A stretch of DNA of 64,000 nt from Alphaproteobacteria bacterium (GTDB taxonomy: Bacteria > Pseudomonadota > Alphaproteobacteria > Puniceispirillales > Puniceispirillaceae): contig JAKMFL010000060.1 in assembly GCA_022425485.1 (NCBI GenBank), positions 62,001-126,000 of the forward strand. Reading direction: 5' to 3'. A program made the translations under genes and the position numbers. Positions 47,101 to 57,290 of the stretch are shown here, one piece after another (the stretch's first letter is position 1; each line of letters opens with the position of its first letter). The notes under the pieces were generated by a model that did no database searches, was not told the DNA's origin, and was given only the letters and a program-made list of their open reading frames with translations.

Positions 47101-47475
47101 CAAAACGGCCAGCGTTTGCGCCTTATCGGGCTCGTTACATCGCGCCAGCGTCCGGGTACAGCTAACGGCACCATGTTTTTGACCATAGAAGATAGCGAAT
47201 TATCGGTGAATATAATTGTCTGGCCACATATTGCTGAACGCGACCGCGCCACTTTGCTTGGTGCGCATGTGCTAGGCATATATGGGCGGGTGCAAAAGCA
47301 AGGGATTGTCATGCATTTTATTGCCGATGCTTTACATGCTTGCGATCATTATTTAGGTCTGTTGCAGGCTGAGCCGCCTAGCCAAGGGCCAGATAAACTA
47401 GCTGCAAATTCTAGCGATACGCTGTCTGCAAAAAAAGGGGCAGAGATGCGGCTAAAAAGTCGGGACTTCAGATAA
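44164..47475 (+). CDS. dnaE2: Error-prone DNA polymerase DnaE2 (ImuC)
   Basis: 1103 residues from ATG 44164, which overlaps the imuB stop as ATGA; an in-frame start 8 codons upstream is less likely. The N-terminal PHP domain begins [14 protein letters not shown]; the polymerase catalytic block is [18 protein letters not shown] and [21 protein letters not shown], with the paired aspartates. A C-terminal OB-fold region contains [24 protein letters not shown]. It is the catalytic subunit of the ImuABC mutasome, distinct from replicative DnaE1, and is LexA-controlled through the operon. Confidence 0.95.
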   Translation: [1103 protein letters not shown]

Positions 47476-47493
47476 GAGGTGCGATATTCCGCG

Positions 47494-48825
47494 CTAGCCT
47501 GCATCTGCCAGAGAGGGCGGAAGGGCAATACAGGCGGCACCATTGCTTAGCAAGGCGGCACAGGCAGAACGCGCTTGTTTTTCTTCTAGCTTGCCAAAAC
47601 GTACCCGCCATAAAGGCAAGCCGCCAGAAGAGACAAGCGATAATTCTGCGGGCATCAACTCTAACACATCATTTGCTGTTTGCCGTGCACGAATGGCGGC
47701 TTTATGTGCAGATACACGCCGTGTGTAGCTGCCCACTTGTATAGCCCAACGCGCCGGGCTGGCAGCTATAATCCCAGATTTTGTAGCCAGCTCTGCGGGG
47801 CGTGTTGTCGTGGGTATAATATTGGCTGGCGCTGGGCTAGGTGCGCGTACCGGCAAGGGGGGCGGTGATTTTGCCTGCGCAAGTTCCAAGAGGCTGTCTG
47901 GGCGGGGTATTGGCGCCGCTGGCAGGCTGGCTGAGCGCACTTGCACTGGTTTAATTTTTTTGAATTGTCTGGTGAGCAGGCTAACCATATGTTTATCGCG
48001 CGTCCGCCCGGTGCGTCCGCCAAACACCACCCCAACCAGACGCACGCCATTACGCTGAACCGTGGCAACAAGGTTAAAGCCAGAAGCGTTTATGTAGCCT
48101 GTCTTAATCCCATCTGTTCCAGAATAGCTGGACAGCAAGCGGTTATGGTTCTTGTATTTACGGCCATTCCAGACAAAATGTGTATTGCTGAAATAGTGAA
48201 AATATTGTGGGAAGTCGCGGCGTATTGCGACAGCTAGCTTGGCCATATCGCGTGCGGTACTAACCTGCGCTCTATTTGGCAGGCCAGAGGCATTTTTGAA
48301 AGTAGTGCGCGTCATTCCAAGCGCTTTGGCCTTGCGAGTCATTTTTTTCGCAAATTCGCGCTCTGTTCCGCCTAAATGCTCAGAGATGACCGTCGCGACA
48401 TCATTTGCTGATTTTGTTACGAGGGCAAGGATAGCATTTTCCACACTGATACTATGCCCAACTTTTAAATATAGCTTTGATGGCGAGCGGCTAGCGGCGA
48501 CTTTACTGACTTTCATGCGGGTATTTTTGCGTACCTTTTTCGTCTGCAACGCTTCGAACAGCAAATATAAGGTCATGATTTTCGTTAAGGATGCAGGGTA
48601 GAGTTTTTTGTCCGCATTTCTGGAATACAGGATTTTGCCGCTTGTTTCTTCCATAATTAGCGAGGCATAGCGAGGATTTGCAGATGCTGGGTTTAGAGGC
48701 GCTATCCCTATCACAAGGGCTAGGGCAAACAAGGCTAGGAAAACGCGCATTGGGCGTATATAGAGGACAGTGCGCTGCTGTGATAGGCGTGCTTCTGTCT
48801 GCTTTGAGCCCTCTTTATCTGCCAT
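47494..48825 (-). CDS. D-alanyl-D-alanine carboxypeptidase with C-terminal SPOR domain
   Basis: 443 residues. Serine peptidase S11 motifs are all present: SxxK as SLTK (79-82), SxN as SAN (139-141) and KTG (241-243). A hydrophobic segment at 27-44 is the signal peptide, preceded by a 25-residue cytoplasmic extension; the upstream ATG (48825) has GGTGAG before it, so I keep it over ATG 48750. A Pro-rich linker leads to a SPOR domain (about 362-437, WAIQVGSYTRRVSAHKAA), which binds denuded glycan strands at division septa. It trims peptidoglycan pentapeptides in the periplasm. Confidence 0.93.
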   Translation of the reverse strand: MADKEGSKQTEARLSQQRTVLYIRPMRVFLALFALALVIGIAPLNPASANPRYASLIMEETSGKILYSRNADKKLYPASLTKIMTLYLLFEALQTKKVRKNTRMKVSKVAASRSPSKLYLKVGHSISVENAILALVTKSANDVATVISEHLGGTEREFAKKMTRKAKALGMTRTTFKNASGLPNRAQVSTARDMAKLAVAIRRDFPQYFHYFSNTHFVWNGRKYKNHNRLLSSYSGTDGIKTGYINASGFNLVATVQRNGVRLVGVVFGGRTGRTRDKHMVSLLTRQFKKIKPVQVRSASLPAAPIPRPDSLLELAQAKSPPPLPVRAPSPAPANIIPTTTRPAELATKSGIIAASPARWAIQVGSYTRRVSAHKAAIRARQTANDVLELMPAELSLVSSGGLPLWRVRFGKLEEKQARSACAALLSNGAACIALPPSLADAG

Positions 48826-49090
48826 CTCACCTTATTTCCGTGATATTTCTGCTAAGTTACCCCTAATTTCTTGTAAGAGGGTATGTTTTATTGCCTTGAA
48901 CTTACTATATTTAAAAGGTGTAACCAACCTTGAAAACAAGATTGGTGTACGCATTGAATATCGCCAGATGCTGAAAAATTTCACTTTTCATCATTTTTTT
49001 AAGGCTTCGCACTTGGGATATTCAAATTAAGTGCCAAGTTTGATAATATATAAGAATGTTTACGCTCAAAACGAGCAGGTGTTTTAACCG

Positions 49091-49414
49091 ATGAGCAAAA
49101 AAGACAATTTGGATAATGATAAAGATGGTCAAATGCTCCTTGAAAAAGAGCCAAAGACCAAAAAACCGTCTTTATATCGGGTTATCATGCTAAATGATGA
49201 TTACACGCCGATGGAGTTTGTTGTGCATGTCTTGCAGCGCTTCTTTGGTCATAATTATGAAGCCGCGCAGCAGATTATGTTGCATGTGCATCAGCGCGGT
49301 GTTGGGATTTGCGGCGTTTACACCTATGAAGTCGCCGAAGCAAAAGCTAGTCAGGTAATGTCATTCGCACGTCAGAATGAGCATCCCTTGCAATTACAGT
49401 TGGAAAAGGAATAG
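49091..49414 (+). CDS. clpS: ATP-dependent Clp protease adaptor ClpS
   Basis: 107 residues. The core [47 protein letters not shown]-type region is the ClpS signature, including the Asn-Asp pair and His that bind N-degron residues. ClpS delivers proteins with destabilising N-termini to ClpAP. The aat gene in the window (58980-59642), which adds Leu/Phe to N-termini, acts in the same N-degron pathway. The gene lies 4 bases before clpA. Confidence 0.96.
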   Translation: MSKKDNLDNDKDGQMLLEKEPKTKKPSLYRVIMLNDDYTPMEFVVHVLQRFFGHNYEAAQQIMLHVHQRGVGICGVYTYEVAEAKASQVMSFARQNEHPLQLQLEKE

Positions 49415-49418
49415 TCAG

Positions 49419-51710
49419 ATGCTGTCAGAGGAACTTGAAGATACCTTGCGCCGAGCCTTGGCTATTGCAGGAGATCATGCCCACGAATTTGCCACATTAG
49501 AGCATTTATTGCTTGCCATGACCGAAGATCCAGATGCGTTAAGCGTATTAACGGGGTGTAAGGTAGATGTCGAACAATTGCGCGAAATGTTGCGAACCCA
49601 TATTGATGACGAATTTGCAGCTATTGTGAACCCTTCTGAAAATTTGGAAGTGCAGCCTACTTCTGGCTTTCAGCGTGTTGTTCAGCGTGCCATCATTCAT
49701 ACCCAATCTTCTGGGCGTGGGCCGGCAACGGGCGCAAACATCCTCATTGCTATGTATTCAGAGCGCGAAAGCCATGCTGTTTGGTTTTTGAACTCGTTAA
49801 ATATGGGCCGTCTTGACGCTGTTTCCTTTGTAAGCCACGGCAATGGCGAGGCGGTGCGCGGCGCCGATGACCAGACAGATAAAGAGGGCGAGGATAGCGC
49901 TGCATCAGCAGATGCGTTGTCAGAATATGCCGTTAATTTAAATACTAAGGCAGAAGACGGGCGCATTGACCCGCTTATTGGCCGCGATAAAGAAGTTGAC
50001 CGCACTATTCAGGTCTTATGTCGGCGTACAAAAAACAATCCGCTTTATGTCGGCGATCCAGGGGTTGGTAAGACGGCTATCGCTGAGGGGCTTGCGCTGC
50101 GTATCATCACTGGCGAGGTGCCAGATGTTTTGAAAACAGCGGTGATTTATGCGCTTGATATGGGCCAGCTTCTGGCAGGTACGCGCTATCGTGGTGATTT
50201 TGAAGAACGCCTAAAAGCGGTTATGAAAAAGGTTGAGGGCGACGAAAACGCTATCCTGTTTATTGATGAGATTCATACAATTATTGGCGCAGGGGCAACC
50301 TCTGGCGGGGCAATGGATGCCTCGAACTTGTTAAAGCCTGCGCTGCAATCTGGGGATTTGCGCTGCATTGGTTCCACAACCTATAAAGAGTTTCGTTCCT
50401 ATTTTGAGAAAGATCGTGCGCTTGCAAGGCGCTTTCAAAAAGTGGATGTTCCTGAGCCATCTCTGCCCGATACAATTAAAATTCTGCAAGGGCTGAAATC
50501 GCGCTATGAAAGTCATCATGGGGTGCGGTTTACGCATGCAGCCCTGAAAACAGCCGCTGAGCTTGCGTCACGTTATATTAATGACCGCAAACTGCCCGAT
50601 AAAGCGATTGACGTAATCGACGAAGCGGCTGCGGCTCAGAACCTGTTACCGCCTTCACGTCGGCGTCAGGTGATCGGCCAAAAAGAAGTGGAGGCCACTA
50701 TTGCCTCGATGGCACGTATTCCAGCAAAGAATGTTAGCAGTGATGATAAAACCGCCCTGCAAACACTGGAAGGCGATCTCAAGCGTATGGTATTTGGCCA
50801 AGATACCGCTTTATCTGCGCTTTCCTCAGCGATTAAATTATCGCGGGCTGGGTTGCGCGAGCCTGAAAAGCCGATTGGCAGCTATCTGTTCTCTGGCCCT
50901 ACAGGGGTGGGTAAGACAGAAGCGGCAAGACAGCTATCAGAGATTCTTGGGGTTAAGCTCATCCGCTTTGATATGTCTGAATATATGGAACGCCATACCG
51001 TTAGCCGCCTTATCGGTGCGCCTCCGGGCTATGTTGGGTTTGATCAAGGCGGTTTGCTGACAGATGCGGTAGATCAAACGCCGCACGCCGTATTGCTGCT
51101 AGATGAAATTGAAAAGGCACATCCAGACCTGTTTAACATTTTGTTGCAGGTGATGGATCATGGCCGTCTAACAGACAGCAATGGCAAAAGTGTAGATTTC
51201 CGCAATGTTGTTTTGATCATGACCACCAATGCAGGAGCATCGGAAATGACCAAACAGCTTATCGGTTTTGGGCGGGGTCAGAAAACAGATGCAGATACAG
51301 ATGCCATTGAAAAAACCTTCACGCCAGAATTCAGAAATCGCTTAGATGCGGTAATACCCTTTGCCCCTCTTCAAACAGAGACTGTGCGGCTGGTGGTGGA
51401 TAAGTTCATCATGCAGCTTGAAGCGCAGCTAACCGATAAGGATGTTGAAATAGAACTAGACGAAGCTGCCCGTAATTGGCTGGCAGCTCGCGGCTATGAT
51501 GCAACTTTTGGTGCGCGTCCGCTCTCGCGGCTGGTGCAAGAGCATATCAAAAAACCTCTGGCTGATGAGTTGCTCTTTGGCAAGCTTATGCAAGGCGGAA
51601 CGGTGAAGGTTAGCGTTGAAAAAGACGCGCTAAGCCTGAAGTCTGTTGGTGCACCACAGCGCAAAGTGGGTAAAAAGCCGAAAAAGACGCCTGTATCACA
51701 GAAAAGCTAG
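49419..51710 (+). CDS. clpA: ATP-dependent Clp protease ATPase subunit ClpA
   Basis: 763 residues from ATG 49419 with AAAGGA upstream. An N-terminal Clp_N domain (about 1-145), where ClpS binds, is followed by two AAA+ modules: Walker A GDPGVGKTA and GPTGVGKTE, Walker B ILFIDEIH and LLLDEIE. The C-terminus is long, basic and rich in Lys/Ser. ClpA unfolds substrates for ClpP. Linked to clpS by a 4-base gap. Confidence 0.97.
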   Translation: MLSEELEDTLRRALAIAGDHAHEFATLEHLLLAMTEDPDALSVLTGCKVDVEQLREMLRTHIDDEFAAIVNPSENLEVQPTSGFQRVVQRAIIHTQSSGRGPATGANILIAMYSERESHAVWFLNSLNMGRLDAVSFVSHGNGEAVRGADDQTDKEGEDSAASADALSEYAVNLNTKAEDGRIDPLIGRDKEVDRTIQVLCRRTKNNPLYVGDPGVGKTAIAEGLALRIITGEVPDVLKTAVIYALDMGQLLAGTRYRGDFEERLKAVMKKVEGDENAILFIDEIHTIIGAGATSGGAMDASNLLKPALQSGDLRCIGSTTYKEFRSYFEKDRALARRFQKVDVPEPSLPDTIKILQGLKSRYESHHGVRFTHAALKTAAELASRYINDRKLPDKAIDVIDEAAAAQNLLPPSRRRQVIGQKEVEATIASMARIPAKNVSSDDKTALQTLEGDLKRMVFGQDTALSALSSAIKLSRAGLREPEKPIGSYLFSGPTGVGKTEAARQLSEILGVKLIRFDMSEYMERHTVSRLIGAPPGYVGFDQGGLLTDAVDQTPHAVLLLDEIEKAHPDLFNILLQVMDHGRLTDSNGKSVDFRNVVLIMTTNAGASEMTKQLIGFGRGQKTDADTDAIEKTFTPEFRNRLDAVIPFAPLQTETVRLVVDKFIMQLEAQLTDKDVEIELDEAARNWLAARGYDATFGARPLSRLVQEHIKKPLADELLFGKLMQGGTVKVSVEKDALSLKSVGAPQRKVGKKPKKTPVSQKS

Positions 51711-51759
51711 GCAGCTATTACTTTTGGCCGGCTACTATTTTTGGGCGGCTATTACTGCT
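51711..51759. repeat. Degenerate 17-bp tandem repeat after clpA
   Basis: Three units of the type GG(C/G)GGCTATTACT(T)TTT start near 51711, 51726 and 51743. They fill most of the gap between the clpA stop and the convergent GNAT gene. Confidence 0.5.
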
Positions 51760-51773
51760 GGATGTCAAAAATG

Positions 51774-52931
51774 TTAGGTGCGGCGATAGGGGCTTGTGGC
51801 CATTACCTGCTGCCGCTCCTCTTCTATAGCTATGCTCTCTTGACGCAGGAACAGCTGAACAGCCTCAGAAAAGCCTTCATCAGCTAGCCAATGTGCAGAA
51901 TAGGTATGAACGGGCAGATAGCCGCGCTGGACTTTATGAAACCCTTGTGCGCCTGCCTCTACTTTTTGCAATCCACGCGAAATAGCAAAATCTATGGCTT
52001 GATAGTAACAGGTTTCAAAATGCAGATTTGGTAGGGCATCTATACAGCCCCAATTGCGTCCGTAAAGTGTATCCTTGCCAATGAAGTTTAGCGCACCCGC
52101 TATCATCTCGCCATCCCGGCTTGCCATCACAAGCAGAATTTTATCTGCAAGGCTGGCTGCAATCTCGGTGAAAAATTCACGCGTCAGATAGGCCCCGCCC
52201 CATTTTTTATCAATGGTAGCGAGATAAAAGCGGTAAAAATCATCCCAATGTTTTGGCTGAATGTTTGCGCCGGTTAATTGTTGAAACACCACGCCTGCAT
52301 CCGCAAGCGAGCTTCGCTCTTTGCGGATGTTTTTGCGTTTTCGTGACGATAGGCCAGCTAGGAAGCTATCAAAATCAGTATAATCCTGATTGTGCCAATG
52401 AAATTGTAACCCTTTGCGGATCATCCAGCCAGCGTCAGACAGGGTCTTTTTATCTGCTTCTGTGATAAAATTAATATGTGCAGATGAAAGGTTATGATTG
52501 CGGGTAATCTGCTGAAAGGCCGCAATAAGCATCGTATCTAAGGCACTATCTTCTGGCCGACGTAGCAAGCGTGGCCCCGGCACAGGCGTAAACGGTATAG
52601 CCCCTAACAATTTTGGATAATAATTGCCGCCCGCCCGCTCAAATGCGTGTGCCCAGCTATGGTCAAAGACATATTCGCCATAAGAATGATATTTTACATA
52701 AGCAGGCATCGCTGCCTTTAGGGGCCCATCCTTGCCCTCCCTGATGCAAATGAAAACCGGCTGCCAGCCACTATCACCGCCAACACATCCGCTTATCTCC
52801 AGCGCATGTAAAAAAGCGTAGGATGCAAAAGGATAGTCATCTATATTAAGCGCATCCCATTCACTAGCCGAAATATTGGCTAGCGTTTCATGTAAATTTA
52901 TAAACAAATCATCTGCCGATAAAAGGGTCAT
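51774..52931 (-). CDS. GNAT-like FemAB-related protein (DUF482/PF04339)
   Basis: 385 residues. The family is recognised by NEWDALNID-type start (ISASEWDALN), LLRRPEDSALDTMLIAAF, HWHNQDYTDFDSFLAGLSSRKRKNIRKER and CYYQAIDFAISRGLQKVEAGAQGFHK. These proteins have two GNAT folds as in FemAB peptidyltransferases and no established substrate. No signal peptide is present, so it is cytoplasmic. It is convergent with clpA and followed on its own strand by nothing co-directional nearby. Confidence 0.85.
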   Translation of the reverse strand: MTLLSADDLFINLHETLANISASEWDALNIDDYPFASYAFLHALEISGCVGGDSGWQPVFICIREGKDGPLKAAMPAYVKYHSYGEYVFDHSWAHAFERAGGNYYPKLLGAIPFTPVPGPRLLRRPEDSALDTMLIAAFQQITRNHNLSSAHINFITEADKKTLSDAGWMIRKGLQFHWHNQDYTDFDSFLAGLSSRKRKNIRKERSSLADAGVVFQQLTGANIQPKHWDDFYRFYLATIDKKWGGAYLTREFFTEIAASLADKILLVMASRDGEMIAGALNFIGKDTLYGRNWGCIDALPNLHFETCYYQAIDFAISRGLQKVEAGAQGFHKVQRGYLPVHTYSAHWLADEGFSEAVQLFLRQESIAIEEERQQVMATSPYRRT

Positions 52932-53030
52932 ATCAGTGATATGGCGCTAGGGCATGGTGCTGACAAGTGGGCATTTATCAGCATGGCCTAATTTATTCAT
53001 ATAAAACAGATGTTTTAAAAAGATTTGGCT

Positions 53031-53498
53031 CTAGGTGGCAATCCGAAACAGCCCTTCAACCTCCACGCAAGTGCCGCGCGGCAGTGTGTTGGCCCCAACA
53101 GCAAAACGGGCATGCCGGCCAGCTTCACCAAATACTTCTACCATCAAATCTGAGGCACCATTTATGACCTCAGGCTGGCTTGTAAAATCACTTGTGCAGG
53201 ATACAAACCCGCCAAGCTTTACGACCTGTTCAACACGGCTCAAATCGCCGCCACAGGCTGCTTTTAGCTGGGCAATGAGATTGATAGCGCAAATCCGCGC
53301 TTGGTCTGCTGCCTGCTCAGTGGTTACATCTTTGCCGACATGGCCGGTGATGCTAAGCTTGCCATCTATCAGCGGCAATTGCCCTGATACATATACAAGA
53401 TCGCCTGAGAGGACATAAGGAACATAATTTGCCGCTGGCATAGGGGCTTCAGGCAGGGTAATCCCAAGGGCTTTAAGATTAGTTTCAGCAACGCTCAT
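53031..53498 (-). CDS. RidA-family enamine/imine deaminase-like protein
   Basis: 155 residues from ATG 53498; an in-frame start at 53519 is less likely. The family pattern YVPYVLSGDLVYVSGQLP at 26-43 and the C-terminal RGTCVEVEGLFRIA are visible. It belongs to the longer RidA/YjgF subgroup (about 150 residues). RidA proteins hydrolyse reactive enamine/imine intermediates from PLP enzymes; members of this subgroup may lack the catalytic Arg, which I cannot settle here. Confidence 0.85.
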   Translation of the reverse strand: MSVAETNLKALGITLPEAPMPAANYVPYVLSGDLVYVSGQLPLIDGKLSITGHVGKDVTTEQAADQARICAINLIAQLKAACGGDLSRVEQVVKLGGFVSCTSDFTSQPEVINGASDLMVEVFGEAGRHARFAVGANTLPRGTCVEVEGLFRIAT

Positions 53499-53593
53499 CC
53501 TTATTTCTCCTTCAAGCAAGTACAGGGTTATTTACGGGTTATCTATATTGGATGTTGCTACTCAAACACCTTTTTTAACAAGCATCAACAGAT

Positions 53594-53628
53594 AAAAAAG
53601 GCCCCTGCGAATTTTCATCAGCAGGGGC
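53594..53628 (-). terminator. Rho-independent terminator of nrdJ
   Basis: On the minus strand GCCCCTGC pairs with GCAGGGGC (53621-53628 and 53601-53608) around a 12-base loop and is followed by a T-run (complement of 53594-53599). It lies 36 bases after the nrdJ stop. Confidence 0.88.
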
Positions 53629-53663
53629 GCTCTTCCTTTAGCTTCTATACACTAGCCAGCGGC

Positions 53664-56600
53664 TTAGCTACAGCCAGTTGTTGACCCGCATGTATTACAT
53701 TTCAAGCAGGTGCCATTGCGCACTAGGGTAAAGTTTTGGCATTCAGGGCAGCTTTCGCCTTCATATCCCTGCATACGTGCTTCTTTTACCTTATTGGCCA
53801 TGCTCGCTTCTGGACGGGCAATGGTTTCGGCCACACTTGCAGCTTGTGCCAAGCTTGCTTGCTCGCCAGTTGCTGGCTTTAGGCTGGTTTCGGCAACGGC
53901 TTCGCCCGCAATGGCTGAGGCTGCTGCAGAACCATCATTTGAGTAGACTACCAGCCCTTGTTTCCGGATAAAGCCGCGGCTTGTCACCCGGTTCATCAGC
54001 TCAGACTGCGCTTCGCCTGTACCTGTTGTATCCATCGCTAGATCATCTGCACTTACATGACCTAAATCATGGCGGTCAAGATAAGAGATAGCGAGCTCGC
54101 GGAAGGTATAGTCCAAGATAGAGGTCGACATCTTAATCGCATCATTGCCGGTGACAATACCTTGCGGCTCAAAGCGGGTGAAGGTGAAGGCCTCTACATA
54201 CTCTTCTAGGGGCACACCATATTGCAGGCCGATAGACACAGCGATAGCAAAATTATTCATCAGCGATCTAAAGGCTGCGCCTTCTTTATGCATATCAATA
54301 AATATTTCGCCCAAGCGGCCATCTTCATATTCACCTGTACGCAGATAGACTTTATGGCCGCCAACACTGGCTTTTTGCGTATAGCCTTTGCGTCTGTCGG
54401 GCAGGCGTTGCCTATCATTTTCACGGATGATCCGCTCAACGATTTTTTCTACCAGCTGCGGTGCGGCTGACATTTGCACCTCTTCCTGCTCCTCTTCTTC
54501 ATCTTCAATAAGGGCAGAAGATAGAGGCTGGCTTAGCTTGGAGCCATCACGGTAAAGGGCATTTGCCTTAAGGCCCAATTTCCAGCTCTGCATATAAGCC
54601 TCACCACATTCACTCACGGCCGCGTTGTTTGGCATATTGATGGTCTTTGAAATGGCCCCAGAGATAAAAGGCTGGGCAGCCGCCATCATAGTGATATGGC
54701 TAGATACAGACAAGAAACGCTTGCCAATGCGCCCACATACATTTGCACAATCAAAGATAGGCAGATGCGCATCTTGCAGATGCGGTGCGCCTTCTAGTGT
54801 CATTGCCCCGCAAACATGAAGGTTAGCCGCTTCTATTTCGTCTTTGCTGAAGCCCATCGCTTCGAGCATGTTGAAATTGAAATCATTAAGCTGGGCATCA
54901 GTGAAGCCTAAAGTATCTTTGCAGAATTCATCACCGAGCGTATAGCGGTTAAAGGCAAATTTGATATCAAAGGCATTTTCCAATGAGCCTGCTAGCTGTG
55001 CCAGAAGAGCATCTGTGAAGCCTTTATCTTTCAAAGCGTTCATTGAGATGGCCTGACAGCTTTCTAAACTACCATGTCCAACCGCATAGCGTGAGATATC
55101 TTGTATCTGGCTCTCGCTATAACCAAGCCGTGTTAACGCTTCTGGAACGACCCGGTTGATGATCTTGAAATACCCACCGCCAGCCAGCTTCTTGAACTTC
55201 ACAATCGCAAAGTCTGGCTCAATACCTGTGGTATCACAATCCATCACCAAACCGATAGTGCCGGTTGGGGCAATCACACTTGCCTGTGCATTGCGGTAGC
55301 CATGCTTTTCCCCAAGCTCTAGCGCTTCATCCCACGCTTTTTTAGCCTGTTCGATTAGGCCAGCTTCTGGGCAGTTTTTGTGATCTAGCGGCACGGGTAG
55401 AACAGATAGGCCTTCATACCCTTCTGCGCTTCCATAGGCAGCCCGCCTGTGATTGCGCATCACCTGCAGCATTGTTTTGGCATTTTCCTTATAACGTGGG
55501 AACGCGCCAACTTCGCCTGCTAGCTCAGCAGAGGTAGCGTAAGAACGCCCCGTCATTACAGCAGAAATCGCGCCGCATAATGCGCGGGCTTCATCGCTGT
55601 CATAGGAATAACCCGCTGCCATTAAAAGTCCGCCAATATTGGCAAAGCCTAGGCCTAATGTGCGGTAGTCATAGGAGCCTTGTGCAATTTCACGGGATGG
55701 GAATTGTGCCATCAATACCGAAGTCTCTAGAGTAATTGTCCAAAGGCGAACCGCATGTTCAAACGCTTCAATATCAAAGCTGCCATCTTCATGCCGGAAC
55801 TGCATCAAATTAAGAGAGGCCAGATTACAGGCTGTGTCGTCTAGGAACATATATTCTGAACAAGGGTTAGAGGCATTAATGCGGCCACCAGCAGGGCAGG
55901 TATGCCACTCATTAATGGTCGTATCATATTGCAAGCCGGGGTCTGCACAAGCCCATGCGGCATGGGCTATCTTTTCCCAGAGATCAGAAGCGCTGATTTT
56001 CTCGGCGACTTTACCATCGGTGCGGCGTATCAGCTCCCAATCGCCATCTTCTAGAACCGCATTCAGAAAATCATTGGTTACCCGAACAGAGTTGTTTGAG
56101 TTCTGGCCAGCAACGGTTAGATAGGCCTCTGAATCCCAATCTGTGTCATAGGTCTTAAAGGCAATTTCTGTAAAGCCTTGCTGTGCAAACTGAATAACAC
56201 GCTGGACGTAATTTTCGGGGATCATCGCGCCCCGTGCGGCCAAAATAGCTTTTTTCAGCGCTTTATTTTGCTTTGGATTGTAGCGTGCTTCTTCATCTAA
56301 ATCAGCTGCCTCAACACAAGCTTTCATCACTTCTGACATATGCTTCTGAGCCAGTTTTGAGCCCGCTACAAGCGCGGCAACTTTTTGTTCTTCAACAACT
56401 TTCCAATCGATATATTCTTCAATATCTGGATGGTCGATATCTACGGTTACCATCTTTGCGGCGCGGCGCGTTGTGCCGCCTGATTTAATTGCACCAGCGG
56501 CCCGGTCGCCAATTTTCAAAAAGCTCATAAGGCCAGAAGACTTGCCGCCCCCTGACAGGCTTTCGCCAGACCCTCTAAGCCGTGAGAAGTTAGAGCCAGT

Positions 56601-57290
56601 TCCAGAACCATACTTAAACAATCTGGCTTCGCGCACCCACAGATCCATAATCCCGCCTTCATTGACAAGATCATCATTCACAGACTGGATGAAACAGGCA
56701 TGTGGCTGCGGATGCTCATAAGATGACTTAGAGCGCACCATCTTGCCTGTCTGGTAATCAACATAAAAATGCCCTTGAGACGGGCCATCTATTCCATAAG
56801 CCCAATGCAGGCCTGTGTTAAACCATTGTGGTGAGTTTGGTGCGGCCATCTGCAAAGACAGCATGAACACCATTTCATCATAATAGGTTTTGGCATCGTC
56901 TTCGGTGGTGAAATACCCCCCTTTCCATGCCCAGTATGTCCAGGTGCCGACCAGCCGATTAAACACCTGCTTTGCAGATGTCTCGCCGGTATAGCGCGCA
57001 TCTTCTGCTAGCTTGCCGAGAGCCTTTTCATCTGGCACTGAACGCCACAGCCACGAAGGCACGTCATTTTCTTCCACTTTTTTCAAAGCGGCTGGTACCC
57101 CTGCCTTGCGGAAATATTTTTGCGCCAGAATATCAGTTGCGACCTGACTAAACTGTTCAGGGACCTCAATATCCTGTGCTGAGAACACTATCGTGCCATC
57201 AGGATTGCGAATCTCACTGCTTGCTTTGCGATAAGATAATTGTGCGAAAATTTCCGTTTCTGGAATCGTGAATCGGCGCTCAAACTGCAT
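53664..57290 (-). CDS. nrdJ: Vitamin B12-dependent (class II) ribonucleotide reductase
   Basis: 1208 residues, typical of the long alphaproteobacterial NrdJ. It reduces ribonucleotides using adenosylcobalamin. The active-site segment [23 protein letters not shown] is visible near the middle, along with the N-terminal [22 protein letters not shown]-type loop. The C-terminal zinc/redox part is CPEC...[14 protein letters not shown]. No class I genes are present in the window, though they could lie elsewhere. A candidate NrdR box pair lies 73-119 bases upstream, and a terminator follows the gene. The B12 need matches the corrinoid operon at 2-7 kb. Confidence 0.97.
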   Translation of the reverse strand: MQFERRFTIPETEIFAQLSYRKASSEIRNPDGTIVFSAQDIEVPEQFSQVATDILAQKYFRKAGVPAALKKVEENDVPSWLWRSVPDEKALGKLAEDARYTGETSAKQVFNRLVGTWTYWAWKGGYFTTEDDAKTYYDEMVFMLSLQMAAPNSPQWFNTGLHWAYGIDGPSQGHFYVDYQTGKMVRSKSSYEHPQPHACFIQSVNDDLVNEGGIMDLWVREARLFKYGSGTGSNFSRLRGSGESLSGGGKSSGLMSFLKIGDRAAGAIKSGGTTRRAAKMVTVDIDHPDIEEYIDWKVVEEQKVAALVAGSKLAQKHMSEVMKACVEAADLDEEARYNPKQNKALKKAILAARGAMIPENYVQRVIQFAQQGFTEIAFKTYDTDWDSEAYLTVAGQNSNNSVRVTNDFLNAVLEDGDWELIRRTDGKVAEKISASDLWEKIAHAAWACADPGLQYDTTINEWHTCPAGGRINASNPCSEYMFLDDTACNLASLNLMQFRHEDGSFDIEAFEHAVRLWTITLETSVLMAQFPSREIAQGSYDYRTLGLGFANIGGLLMAAGYSYDSDEARALCGAISAVMTGRSYATSAELAGEVGAFPRYKENAKTMLQVMRNHRRAAYGSAEGYEGLSVLPVPLDHKNCPEAGLIEQAKKAWDEALELGEKHGYRNAQASVIAPTGTIGLVMDCDTTGIEPDFAIVKFKKLAGGGYFKIINRVVPEALTRLGYSESQIQDISRYAVGHGSLESCQAISMNALKDKGFTDALLAQLAGSLENAFDIKFAFNRYTLGDEFCKDTLGFTDAQLNDFNFNMLEAMGFSKDEIEAANLHVCGAMTLEGAPHLQDAHLPIFDCANVCGRIGKRFLSVSSHITMMAAAQPFISGAISKTINMPNNAAVSECGEAYMQSWKLGLKANALYRDGSKLSQPLSSALIEDEEEEQEEVQMSAAPQLVEKIVERIIRENDRQRLPDRRKGYTQKASVGGHKVYLRTGEYEDGRLGEIFIDMHKEGAAFRSLMNNFAIAVSIGLQYGVPLEEYVEAFTFTRFEPQGIVTGNDAIKMSTSILDYTFRELAISYLDRHDLGHVSADDLAMDTTGTGEAQSELMNRVTSRGFIRKQGLVVYSNDGSAAASAIAGEAVAETSLKPATGEQASLAQAASVAETIARPEASMANKVKEARMQGYEGESCPECQNFTLVRNGTCLKCNTCGSTTGCS

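Noticed and set aside
48826-49090. RpoH-dependent heat-shock promoter ahead of clpS-clpA
   Set aside because: Two CTTGAA-like sequences are present (near 48897 and 48929), but neither has a convincing -10 partner at the right spacing.
53031-53519. RidA start at 53519
   Set aside because: The ATG at 53498 begins the conserved part of the family; the upstream seven residues add nothing recognisable.
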